Assembly: GCA_016720705.1 (NCBI GenBank)
Contig: JADKKB010000007.1
Span: forward strand, 1-64,000
DNA: 64,000 bases
Direction of reading: 5' to 3'
Source of the DNA: Chloracidobacterium sp.
GTDB taxonomy: Bacteria > Acidobacteriota > Blastocatellia > Pyrinomonadales > Pyrinomonadaceae
The position numbers and the translations under genes were made by a program. Shown here piece by piece: positions 9,982 through 19,295 of this stretch (positions within the stretch are counted from its first letter, which is position 1; each line of letters begins with the position of its first letter). A model generated the notes under the pieces. It did no database searches, was not told the DNA's origin, and was given only the letters and a program-made list of their open reading frames with translations.

Positions 9982-10191
9982 TTAGTGAGCAATTCTTTTC
10001 AACTTCTTTACAATCCGGAACGGCTAATCCCTAACTGCTGCGCTGCACGCGTTTGATTGTTGTTATTGATTGCAAGAGCACTCCGGAGAAGATCCTGCTC
10101 TATATACGTTCAAGATACAGTTCCATCCGGTCGCCGGGCATAAAATCATTGACGGCGTGGAGGAGGTTTTGCGGCACAGGTCTTGCATCTG
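9982..10191 (-). pseudogene. C-terminal remnant of an NtrC-type sigma-54 activator (Fis HTH)
   Basis: Reading the minus strand gives a linker (FMPGDRMELYLER), then EQDLLRSALAINNNNQTRAA and QQLGISRSGL, ending KKLKRIAH and a stop at 9982-9984. This is the Fis-type helix-turn-helix found at the C-terminus of sigma-54-dependent activators. Two single-base losses (near 10103 and near 10010) break the frame. No AAA+ domain is visible upstream, so only the DNA-binding end remains. It is unrelated in position to the intact NtrC-type gene at 53340. Confidence 0.6.
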
Positions 10192-10445
10192 CCTATTCAC
10201 CGAGCAAACACAGATCGAGAAATTCGAGACGTGCTAGATAATTTTTGTTTACATTTGCGTGTCGTAAGTTGTATAACAGTCAATACTTAACCAGAACAGG
10301 AGTTCAATGGACGGTTGGAAAGAAGGTAACTTTTCTAACCTCGGAAAAAGCGTCTCTACGAATAAAGTCAGTTATCGATAAGAACGTTGGATAACGCCAT
10401 TGGTTAAATATGATCTTGTTATAACGAGTCCGGGGAATTAAAATT

Positions 10446-11138
10446 GTGGATAACCCGATCCTATCCAAGTTGCAAACCTTACCAGGCGACCCGCCGAGTG
10501 GGTCCGACGGTGCGCTTGATCGGGAGGGCTTTTTTGCAGAATCGTTAAAGCTGATTCGCAAAGTAATTGCTGGTCGTCGATCCGTTCTGGCCGATGACGC
10601 TCCTGATATTTCGCAGGAGGCTGCGTTAAGGCTTTGGAAGTGGCTCACGAAGTTTGAGGACAGGGGCTCACGAATGGCAGAAGCCGATTGGAAGTCCTTC
10701 ACCGCGCGTACTGCTCACAACGAAGTAAATCGAAACCTCTCAAATCGAAACAAACGGATAGAGACTTCTCTCGATGATACCGAAGCACTCGGTGCCGAGC
10801 TAGATGCTTCGTCCGCAGAGACTTTTGTTTTGGTCAAAACGGTCTGGCAAGGTATTTGCAAGCTGAGTCTTTATCAACGCCAAGCGCTTATTTTCAATTC
10901 GGTAGATCTCGTGCTTTATCTTTTCCAATTTGGAATCGAAGAGGATGAACTGTTAGCAAAGCTCGAACTGACAAAGGAGTCTTGGGAAAGGATTTCAACA
11001 CGAATGCCTCTAACCGATATTGAAATCGCTGAGATAGCAAACCCGAATTCGGCCAATGGCCAAAGATCGACAACCGCAGGCGCGGTTAAGAAGGCGAGAT
11101 TTGACGCTCGCAAGAGACTTAAGGAGTTGATGAAATAA
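10446..11138 (+). CDS. ECF-type RNA polymerase sigma factor (divergent)
   Basis: A 230-residue protein with the layout of an extracytoplasmic-function sigma factor. Residues about 55-110 resemble region 2: DISQEAALRLWKWLTKFED, then a W-K-S-F-T-A-R-T-A-H-N-E-V-N segment typical of the end of region 2. The C-terminus, IAEIANPNS...AVKKARFDARKRLKELM, resembles the region 4 recognition helix. Between them lies a longer than usual linker, and similarity is moderate, so it is a divergent member. The start is GTG at 10446 with only a weak upstream purine stretch. It ends one base before the anti-sigma gene (TAAATG junction). Sigma factors in such pairs usually activate their own operon; I did not identify a promoter copy with confidence. 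Confidence 0.75.
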   Translation: MDNPILSKLQTLPGDPPSGSDGALDREGFFAESLKLIRKVIAGRRSVLADDAPDISQEAALRLWKWLTKFEDRGSRMAEADWKSFTARTAHNEVNRNLSNRNKRIETSLDDTEALGAELDASSAETFVLVKTVWQGICKLSLYQRQALIFNSVDLVLYLFQFGIEEDELLAKLELTKESWERISTRMPLTDIEIAEIANPNSANGQRSTTAGAVKKARFDARKRLKELMK

Positions 11139-12047
11139 ATGAATCAAGATCACTTATCAGCTGCTGAGGTCGCCATGTTTCGGGAAGACAGTTTTTCTTC
11201 CCGATCGATCGAGATCGGCCGACATCTTCTCGCCTGCAAAGAATGTCGAGCAAAACTGCCATCAGTAACTCCGCAGGATTTCCGGGACTGTGTTCTCGGG
11301 GCCGACGGCGCACGACTGGATGAATCTGAATACAAATATCGATTTTTAGATTTTCCAATATTGTCCTTTGCGAGGGTAACGACATTTGCGGGATTCGCAA
11401 TTCTGCTCCTGGCGGGAATCTATTTTGTTAGTGTTCAAAAGTTCAGTACGTCGAATACTGTTGCAAAAAGCGAGAATAACGCAGGCACGAATGAATTGAA
11501 GCCAGTCCCGAACACCGTTGCCAATCAGACAACTCACGAGAAGGTACAGTTACCGATTAAGAGTGTGGACGTGCCAAATAGAGATTCGAGACCAAAGCCC
11601 CCCTTAACAAAAACCGACCAAAGGAAAGTGGCAGGCGTTACTGCAAGCGGGCCAAAGTTGCAGAACGCCGAAACTCGCGGAAGCGAAAACCCTTGCTCGG
11701 GCGGGGCCACGATCAGTCTTGAATCCAAATCCGATGGGAAAGAGGTCTTTCTTAAATGGAATTCTGTAAAAGGGGCAGAGTCCTACGACATTTATATTTC
11801 TGACCTCGATGAGAACATGATCGATCATTTCGAGTCGAAATCTCAAACATATTACCGTTCTGCGGTGAGGCTTGATCCGGCAAAGTCCTATCGCTGGAAG
11901 CTGATCATTACGCTAAAGAACGGCAAAAAGATCGTTGGTCCGCCCCAAATTCTTACTTCGGGAACAGCCACGGAAGACAACATAAAATCCGGAGCCATGG
12001 AAAGACAACGGGGGTCGTTTGAATTGCGGTGTGTGGCATCAAAATGA
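11139..12047 (+). CDS. Membrane anti-sigma factor with zinc-binding N-terminus
   Basis: A 302-residue single-pass membrane protein. The cytosolic N-terminus carries IGRHLLACKECRAKL, the H-x3-C-x2-C signature of zinc-binding anti-sigma (ZAS) domains, which hold an ECF sigma factor inactive. A hydrophobic helix follows at about residues 81-99 (VTTFAGFAILLLAGIYFV). The rest is predicted extracytoplasmic: a Lys/Pro/Thr-rich linker (about 110-180) and a C-terminal strand-rich domain with YDIYISDLDEN and YRWKLIITLKNGKK, fibronectin III-like. It starts directly after the sigma gene stop and its own stop overlaps the start of the S9 peptidase (ATGA). The outer domain could sense an envelope signal. 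Confidence 0.8.
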   Translation: MNQDHLSAAEVAMFREDSFSSRSIEIGRHLLACKECRAKLPSVTPQDFRDCVLGADGARLDESEYKYRFLDFPILSFARVTTFAGFAILLLAGIYFVSVQKFSTSNTVAKSENNAGTNELKPVPNTVANQTTHEKVQLPIKSVDVPNRDSRPKPPLTKTDQRKVAGVTASGPKLQNAETRGSENPCSGGATISLESKSDGKEVFLKWNSVKGAESYDIYISDLDENMIDHFESKSQTYYRSAVRLDPAKSYRWKLIITLKNGKKIVGPPQILTSGTATEDNIKSGAMERQRGSFELRCVASK

Positions 12048-13969
12048 ACAGAATAAATCACAACAAAATTAAGTTTCTGTCGCGGGCGGTTATCCTCTTT
12101 TGCTTGCTCGTCTCAGTATACGGGCAGCAGTCTGACGATCTTCCAGTGCCACCCAGCTTCAAATTGGAGGGGGTTCCGCGAATCAAGAATGATGACGTCA
12201 AACACTTGTTTTTTGAACCGTCTGCAATAAAAAACAATTTGATATGGGACGTCGATCGAACGTCGCGAAAACTGTTTGTCACCGATGAAAAGAATGCCAT
12301 CTATTCCGTAGAGTCGCCATTGGCTAAGCCAATGTTGGTGATTGACGGTAGGGTGCCAAACACTTTTCGAGTAAGTCCAAACTCTTCACTCGTTGCCTTT
12401 AACAACGATAAGGAGGACCAGGATAATTACGTGCTTTTCTTATGGGATGGCAAATCCGAGCCTCGAAAGCTATCGAGCTTTAACGGAAAAGACGATTCAG
12501 TTGATTCATTTGTCTGGAACCGAAATGGTAAGAGCATTTATTACACTCTCAACGACTACGAAACTAAGTTAACGAAACTCTGTCAAAGCGATTTGAGTGC
12601 GAGTAAGTGCTTCTCACTAGAATTGAAGGGCCTTTGGAATGTGATCGACATCGACGAAGGCAACATCTTGCTTAAGTACTGGAAATCTTCCAGCAATCAA
12701 CACATATTCAATTATTCGATCGGCAGCGGCAAACTCACACCGCTTTCTGAATCAGGAAATGCGACGAAAGCGTTTTTCGCGGCCGGAAAGGCGTTCGTTA
12801 TAGCAGAAGATTCGCCGGAGTGCGGGGGGAGTCGGTGCTTGATTTCGATTGATCCCCGTACCAACAAGAAGGAGAGTATAGGTCTTGAAAATGTCCGAGG
12901 ATACCTGGGGGACATAAAGCCGTCGCCGGATGGAAAATCACTATTGGTTCAGGAAGCAATAAACGGAATCGACAGCCTCTGGATAGGAAAGATCAAAGAC
13001 CGAAAAATTGTCCCAACCGCTTCAAACTTTCTGGGCGGCTCGTATGTCGTTTGGAATACCCGTTGGCTTTCCGAAACCGAGGTCGTCTTCACCATTGAAA
13101 ATATCAGTCAACCTGCATTGATACAGTCGTTCGATCTCAGATCGAAGAAGACAACCACTTGGACGAACTCCCATTTGCCGGAGGTTTTGACGGGCACCGT
13201 GAAACCTCCCGAAACAATACGTTGGAAGTCTTTTGATAGTAAAGAAATTTCTGGATACATCGTCAAACCCACGAAAATTGAAAAAAAGAGTCCCGTGCTT
13301 GTGTTTATCCACGGTGGTCCTCAGGTGCTCGATCGCCCTACATTTAGTTCCGTGGATGTACGGTTTGCGACGTTCCTCGGGTTGTCCATTATCCACACTA
13401 ACATCCGTGGATCGAGAGGATTCGGAAATGAATTCATGGATGCGGATAACGGCGCCAAAAGAGAGGATGCCGTTCGAGATATTAGCTCGCTTCTCGATTG
13501 GATCGAAAAGCAGCCGGACCTAGACGCGGATAACGTGATCATCCGTGGCGAAAGCTACGGGGGCTTGGTGGCTCTAGCGACCGGGCTAAGGGAATCTTCT
13601 CGAATCCGTGCCGTTATCGCCGAATATCCGCTAGTGTCGATCAGAAATTATCTGCAACAAAGTTGGATCGATGAATTTGCAAAGAATGAATACGGCGATC
13701 CAAAAGACGAAATCTTAATGAAAAAGCTTGATGAGCTTTCTCCGCTGAACAATGCTTCAAAATGGAAGGGGACGCCGTTGTTCCTGACCAGGGGAAAACT
13801 CGACTCAAGAGTCCCGGAAGGGGACGTTCTCGGCCTCAAATCTCAACTGCGAGAAGCGGGAGCCAATGTTTGGTTCATATATGCCAACGAGGCGGGACAT
13901 GGCGTTGGAGGACGCTTTGTCACGGCGGCAATGTATGAATTTATTAAGACTCACTTACGGAGGAAATGA
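12044..13969 (+). CDS. Secreted prolyl oligopeptidase family (S9) peptidase
   Basis: A serine peptidase with an N-terminal beta-propeller and C-terminal alpha/beta hydrolase. A signal peptide is clear (hydrophobic AVILFCLLVSVYG then QQ). Propeller-type repeats of the S-P-D/N-G-K pattern (for example KPSPDGKSLLVQ) fill the first two thirds. In the last third the oxyanion segment FIHGGPQ, nucleophile elbow RGESYGGLVA, Asp in TRGKLDSRVP and His in NEAGHGVGG complete a Ser-Asp-His triad. A possible GTG start at 12029 exists, but ATG 12044 overlaps the anti-sigma stop by four bases and gives the better signal peptide. In the operon it could act on envelope peptides; the substrate is unknown. Confidence 0.92.
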   Translation: MNRINHNKIKFLSRAVILFCLLVSVYGQQSDDLPVPPSFKLEGVPRIKNDDVKHLFFEPSAIKNNLIWDVDRTSRKLFVTDEKNAIYSVESPLAKPMLVIDGRVPNTFRVSPNSSLVAFNNDKEDQDNYVLFLWDGKSEPRKLSSFNGKDDSVDSFVWNRNGKSIYYTLNDYETKLTKLCQSDLSASKCFSLELKGLWNVIDIDEGNILLKYWKSSSNQHIFNYSIGSGKLTPLSESGNATKAFFAAGKAFVIAEDSPECGGSRCLISIDPRTNKKESIGLENVRGYLGDIKPSPDGKSLLVQEAINGIDSLWIGKIKDRKIVPTASNFLGGSYVVWNTRWLSETEVVFTIENISQPALIQSFDLRSKKTTTWTNSHLPEVLTGTVKPPETIRWKSFDSKEISGYIVKPTKIEKKSPVLVFIHGGPQVLDRPTFSSVDVRFATFLGLSIIHTNIRGSRGFGNEFMDADNGAKREDAVRDISSLLDWIEKQPDLDADNVIIRGESYGGLVALATGLRESSRIRAVIAEYPLVSIRNYLQQSWIDEFAKNEYGDPKDEILMKKLDELSPLNNASKWKGTPLFLTRGKLDSRVPEGDVLGLKSQLREAGANVWFIYANEAGHGVGGRFVTAAMYEFIKTHLRRK

Positions 13970-13970
13970 A

Positions 13971-14210
13971 ATGAAACGAATCAAAACTCTTCTCTTGGGG
14001 ATGGCCCTAACAACTCTGTTGGCTGGCAACATTTTCGCAACGGGTGCCGTGTTGCCAGCCACCAGCAGTATAGTCTCCTATGCGTTAACCGCATTGCTCT
14101 CGCTCGCAGGCGGCCCTGATCACTGTCCACTGCGGCAGTGTACGAATTGTAAGCCGAATAACGAGGGCGGTGACAATGGCAACGGTGATTGCCGTCCTAC
14201 ACCGGACTAG
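13971..14210 (+). CDS. Small secreted Cys-rich peptide
   Basis: A 79-residue protein beginning at ATG 13971 with an excellent ribosome-binding sequence (CGGAGGAAATGA) overlapping the end of the S9 gene. It has a typical signal peptide (KRIKTLLLGMALTTLLAGN, then an Ala-rich cleavage region), a second hydrophobic stretch (SIVSYALTALLSLAGG) and a short mature tail with four cysteines (HCPLRQCTNC...DC) and a Gly/Asn/Asp-rich end. I do not recognise a family. It sits between two secreted peptidase genes; it could be a peptidase substrate, an inhibitor or a membrane-active peptide. None of these is shown. Confidence 0.75.
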   Translation: MKRIKTLLLGMALTTLLAGNIFATGAVLPATSSIVSYALTALLSLAGGPDHCPLRQCTNCKPNNEGGDNGNGDCRPTPD

Positions 14211-14221
14211 GAGTAACTTTG

Positions 14222-16779
14222 ATGCGAAACAAACCGAACATGTGGGCTTGTGCGACAAGATCGATTCTGGTCATTTTCGCATTAGCCCTCATGTCGGAAA
14301 TATCTTTGAGCCAACCCGGTTCACAGAACATATCTAAGCTATATTCAAAGGGATACTTTGAAGAAGTAGCCAAACTCGCCCCTGCTCAAATCTCGCGACT
14401 CTCACAATCCGGACGATTGGCAGAAGCATCTCATATAGCCTTTCTAACTTGTCGGACTTTCATCCAACTGGGTCGATATGATGAAGCTGCTCAGGTTGTT
14501 GACCCATTCATTTCCGATCCCAAACTACGAATTCGCTTTCCCGACTCTGTCGTATCTCTTTACCTATGTAAGGCAGCAGTTTTTCGTTCAAAGCGTGATT
14601 TTGGAGCGGCGCTTGAAAACCTGCGACTAGCGAAGTCGATATCGGCAAATGACTCAGCATCGCTCGCAGCTTACCAGTTGGAAGTCGGCAGGACCCTGTA
14701 TTCAGCGGGTCATGATTTTGCAGCGATCATATGGCTGGAAAAAGCTGAAAAAGAGGCTCTGGCGAGCGGCCACATTTCCATTTACTATGACGCACTACGA
14801 TTTCTGAGCTTAGCTTGGACTGCGAAGTTCTACTACGCCAACGCACTTAGTTATGCGGAAAGATTAGTTGCGAAATCTTCGATAGGAGAATTCGAACATC
14901 GAAACCGAATCGCGCATCTTGAATTAGCGAACCTACTCGATGTCACCGGCCAGCCGCAGCGAGCGAAGGACCTCTATCTCAAGGGCCTTGACCTTGCGAC
15001 TCGAGCTAGAGTGAACTATCACGCCGGACAGTTTCTTTCTAGCCTACTACTGCGATCGTTATACGAGAATGATATAGAAGCCGCTAAGAACTACCTCGTA
15101 AGATTGGAATCAATCGATAAAGAAAAGCAATTTAGTTTTGAGCGTCTTCTTGGAAGGGCCTTGGTCGAGAACTTTAATGGAAATCGATCACTTTCCGAGG
15201 AGTATTTTTCAAGGATTGTAAGCGAAAAAGGCAGTTCCGAATTCATTGTGCCCTATTGGAGAAGCACGATTGCTGAGCGAGATCAGGACTGGAAAGCACT
15301 TGTTACGAATGCGCATTATCTGCGTAAATTGACGGAACAGGAGAACTTTCAAGACGACCTTCCCCAGATTTATTACAAACTCGCATTGGGTTCATGGCGG
15401 CTACGCGAAGAGCAATCTGCGAGGGAACACGCGGCAAAATCACTCTCCTTATTTGAGCCTTTTCGAAACACTCCTATCGTTGATCTTTCGATTGCAATGA
15501 TGGAGGTTCACCATTCCCTCTATCGACTACTCAGCGAGATTGAGGTAGCTGGCAATCCCGCGAAAGCCTTTGAGTATTCTGAGCTTCTTAAGGCAAATCT
15601 GCTTAGAGACAGAATCGAACGATCGGCCCTTAAGCCACGCCCTGATCTATCCGACGCAAGCCGAAACCAACTTTTTACGACTTCTCGCAACTACGTCGAA
15701 GGAAAAGAAAATGAAGAGGCTCTAACAAAGCTGGAAAACGGCATCGTGGCCGAGAAACAAACAGCGAGCCAGCAAACTCAGGATTTCTCGACGCAGGGTT
15801 TGAAACTTCCGGAAGACGTGGCGATCGTCTCCTACGAATTCACGCCATCAGGTGAACTCCTAGCATTTGTTCTTGAATCAGCAAAGCCGTTGCGTGCCGT
15901 CAAACTTACCGTCAATGACGTACAGGCCACAAAACTCGCCTCAGAAACTCAAACTAAGATAAAGGATCGTATTTTCTTCAAGGTCGATGGGAAGAAACTC
16001 TACGATCTATTACTGAAACCGTTGGACTTGAACTCAAGTAACATAGTTATCGTCCCCGACAAACAATTGTGGAGAATACCATTCCATGCCCTAAGCCCAG
16101 ACGGTAATAAATATTTGATTGAGACGAAAACGGTTTCGTATTCGCCGTCTGTCTATTTGCTAAAGCAACAACTCCTATATGAACCGCCAAATAGAAAAAC
16201 TATACAGATCTTTGCGAATGATACCTTCAACCGTCAAAAACTTGGCTACGTGAACAACGAGGCGATGAGTATCGGAAAGTTGTTCGAGCCTCACCTCGGC
16301 TGAATGCCTCCAGATCGGATTTCCTCAAGTCGGCAGCGGAAACGGATATCCTTCATTTCTCTATGCACGCCCAACTCGATAGCGAGAATCCTCTATCTTC
16401 GTTTCTTGCCTTTCAGCAGAACGTCGCGGACTCGGGTAGGTTAAGCGTAAATGATCTTCTTTCTGTCCGTCTCAAACCAAACAACTTGGCATTTCTCGCA
16501 TCATGTGACACCAGTAAGGTCCATAACGGCGAAGGTTTGATCAGCCTTCCATGGGCTTTGCTAGGCTCGGGAAGTTCATCAGTAATCTCGTCGCAGTGGG
16601 AAGCTAGTGACAGAGCGACACAAGATCTCACGGTCGCCTTTTATAGAGAGTTTCTAAGTGGACAGTCAACGGCCTCGGCACTTCAGAGGGCAGCCATTTC
16701 ATTAATACAGAATAAATCAGCGGGCTTTCACGAACCCTTCTACTGGGCATCGTTTACGTTACTGGGTGACTTCCGGTAA
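14222..16779 (+). CDS. Secreted TPR-CHAT caspase-like peptidase, one frameshift near 16300
   Basis: A large protein with an N-terminal signal peptide (SILVIFALALMSEISLSQ), about 450 residues of TPR-type helical repeats (for example YDEAAQVVDPFI, ALSYAERLVAKS, AKAFEYSELLKANLLRDRI) and a C-terminal CHAT domain. CHAT domains are caspase-like cysteine peptidases; the His (DILHFSMHAQ) and Cys (FLASCDTSK) of the dyad are both present but lie in different frames. Adding one base to the GG at about 16297 (CTCGGCTG to CTCGGGCTG) joins them into 852 residues. As given, the ORF stops at 16303 before the catalytic residues. The start at ATG 14222 follows AGGAGT. It is the last gene of the sigma/anti-sigma operon. 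Either a pseudogene or an indel error. Confidence 0.85.
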
Positions 16780-16952
16780 TCGCTAGACGTGGCTGTTCCG
16801 GCAATCGGAAATAAGTACTTGCTTGGCTATTAAATCGATCAGATCCGGTAAAATCTTCGGCTTGAATGATAGTCGGTTCAGTGAGAAGCCGGGCATAACT
16901 TAATGCTCTTCCTGGCAAGCGAGCTCTCGAGGCTATTGGAGCACATCCAATC

Positions 16953-17438
16953 TTATTGTATCGGCTCCAGGGTTTTGAAGTTGCCGTTCGTAGCGAACGC
17001 GAAGACGCCGATTGACCAGTCCCCGTAACTGGTGAACCCGATAATCACGAGAATCGGACAATCACAGTCGTACTTATTGGATGCTATTACCTGTCTCATC
17101 TGAGCTTTATCGGTAGAACTTGGAAAAGGTTGCCCACCAGGGTGTACGTGCCATTCGCCGATATAGTATTTCTTTCTTTTCCAAGCTCGCCCCAGTATCG
17201 ATGAGAGTCCCTTGGTTCCTCGGCGAAACCAGCTTCTTTTGCTACGGGAATCGGAAGGCTCCGCGGTAAACGACTCAACGAGGGCGCAGTCGAGCGCCGC
17301 AGTGTACGCCCCGACGATGATCCCTCCCGTCTCATTCGGGAACTGATATTGGGCCTGGTCGAGTATAAAGCTTATCTGAGCCTTAGGAATCCGAACACCG
17401 ATACGGTCATCGCTCGACCAAAAATCTTTGTAGTGCAT
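16953..17438 (-). CDS. CBASS Cap3-like JAMM isopeptidase
   Basis: A 161-residue JAB1/MPN metalloprotease. Catalytic pieces: NETGG (Glu36), EWHVHPGG (His97 and His99) and PSSTD (Ser107 and Asp110), the E...HxH...SxxD JAMM set that binds zinc. In type II CBASS this enzyme (Cap3) removes the CD-NTase from targets to which Cap2 has conjugated it. I chose ATG 17438; ATG 17462, overlapping the end of the Cap2 gene, is equally possible and would add eight residues. It is the last gene of the four-gene minus-strand operon. The frame is intact. Confidence 0.85.
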   Translation of the reverse strand: MHYKDFWSSDDRIGVRIPKAQISFILDQAQYQFPNETGGIIVGAYTAALDCALVESFTAEPSDSRSKRSWFRRGTKGLSSILGRAWKRKKYYIGEWHVHPGGQPFPSSTDKAQMRQVIASNKYDCDCPILVIIGFTSYGDWSIGVFAFATNGNFKTLEPIQ

Positions 17439-17451
17439 AGGAAGGTGAGCG

Positions 17452-19286
17452 TCACTTTGCATGCGACATTGATGAGATGATCTCGTGAACCCCATACCCA
17501 TCGCCGTCACTTGCGTACTCGTGAACTCTAAATGCTCTCGAACTACCATCGAGAGACTGAAGCAGTACTTTGATAGCGATCGAACCCCACATCCATATGT
17601 CATCCGCCCGTGCCGGAAAAACCGGATGCCAACAACCGACTCCCTCCCTCGGCGGAATTACGTCCGCGTTCTCGGCAGCGTCGGTATTCATCCAGGGGAT
17701 TATTTCATTTCTATATTCCTCGAAGGGAAAATGAGTGTCTGTCGCTACGAAACTGTAAAGACGTTTGGCTCCGAAGCTGACCGAGAAAGATGCAAAAAAT
17801 CTTTTTTGCTGCTTGGACTTCTCCCCGCTAGAGAGAACAGGGTTTTCTGACTCGCGGTACAATCGACTATCAAATCGTATGACTCCAGGCTGACGTTCGG
17901 TCCTTTTGGAAAGTTATCGGGGATCGCCCGAACCTTCGCCCAAGGCGAAAGCTGATTAAGATGATGGGCCAACGATTTGGCTTTGTTCAATTCGACATGG
18001 CGAAGATCCAATGTATGACGCGTCAGGTTTCCCGCACCGGTGTCGTCGCCGTCGCAAATGTCAAATTCAAAGAGAGCGCCCCGGACGAGGAATTCCGCAA
18101 TTATCGACCCGATTGCCCCGCCACCGATAATTAACATCTTCTTTTCGAGCAGCGCGGACGGCAATCGTCCCCGCGAGTTAATTTGGTCCGAACTCCAATT
18201 CTCCGAGGCGATCCAATTAATCGGGTTGCTGCTCTGCAGCTGATAATTGTTAGCCCACCGGGCGGTTCGTATCGATGACTTGAAACCACTCACTTTGGAC
18301 GTTCCGCCGTACAGTTCAGGAAGCTGTATTGCCGCCCAGTGGATGCGATCGGGAGCCTCACCGACCTTGTTCGGTATCGGGAAGCCTATCAGCAAGATAT
18401 TTCCAATCCGCTTCTTTCCAGCTTTGGTCAAAGCCAACTCTTCAATGCTTGCCCGAAGATCGACGCCTTGGCGTCGGCAGGATTCGTCAAGGTCTCCCCA
18501 TGTCAGCGGGGCCTGCCACGGCGGAACTACCGGCATACTAGGCAGTAGTATCCAGAGCCCGGATTTCTTGGAAACGGAAAAGCTGTTGATATGGTTTCCG
18601 AAAGGCGCGCCATACACGGGTCTGTGATTCCGTTTGAGGATTTTCTTTACGACGATCAGAGAGCGGTTATGGGGAGATCGCGAATATTCGAAATAACCTT
18701 TACGATCTGGAACCTCGCTCCAACGGGAGAGAGTGTCGGCTGTCTCGGAAAAAGCGACAAGAGAGTAGTCGGTGCTTGATTTTGGAAAATCCGGTAGCTC
18801 GAAGTGCTCGCCCGGTGGCACGAGTTGGTTCCTCGATGCGGCTTCCAGCCATTTGATCGCCCTTCGGGCAAGCCAGGCCAAGCGCTCAGGCGCCGTGAAC
18901 GGTTCTTCGGACAGAAAACGATCGCCGAAAACAGCATATGGATCGCTCAGACAAACCTTTCCGGTTCTATATATCTCGCGTTTGCTCTTTCTATTGAGAG
19001 ACTGATGCTGAAACGTATGTTCGATGCCGCCATCTTCCGAAGGAAAGAAATCGATCTCGCCAAATGGATACAAGCGATCGATCGCCACATACCAATCGGT
19101 TTCCGATGGCACGAAATTGCTAAACGCAAGATCGTTCGGCCGGAGCCGCAGGTTAAGGAGCCATTTCTGCGTCTCCTGGTCCCACTCGATTTCGCCCCGC
19201 ACTTCGACACCCGCAACAGCTCGAAGAGCGTTTATTCCGGTTTGAAGGGCGTTGGGAGCGCGGGAGTGGGCTGTAGCGTTGACCAT
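17452..19286 (-). CDS. CBASS Cap2-like E2-E1 fusion, one frameshift at an A6 tract
   Basis: Cap2 is a ubiquitin-transfer-like enzyme that conjugates the C-terminus of the CD-NTase and primes it. The N-terminal half is E2-like, with the candidate catalytic Cys112 in YRTGKVCLSDP. The C-terminal half is a ThiF/E1 adenylation domain, with the nucleotide loop MLIIGGGAIGSIIAEFL, the DLIVDCTAS strand and a GVGCWHPVFPARADD segment that likely holds the E1 cysteine. The second part lies in another frame. Adding one A to the six-A tract (plus-strand T6 at 17802-17807) joins them into exactly 611 residues. A -1 slip would give the same result, so programmed frameshifting is conceivable but not supported by a canonical slippery heptamer. 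Nine bases separate it from the CD-NTase gene. Confidence 0.85.
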
Positions 19287-19295
19287 ATTCGAATA

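Noticed and set aside
10304..10702. 132-residue minus-strand frame over the sigma-factor start
   Set aside because: It overlaps the sigma gene in antisense and shows no conserved features.
14222..16779. TPR-CHAT protein as a type III-E Craspase component
   Set aside because: The protein has a signal peptide, and there is no gRAMP/Cas7-11 gene or CRISPR array in the window.
17802..17807. Programmed -1 frameshift in Cap2
   Set aside because: The tract is preceded by C rather than A, no downstream stimulatory hairpin is evident, and similar one-base losses occur at non-slippery sites in neighbouring genes. Kept as a finding for checking but not annotated as programmed.
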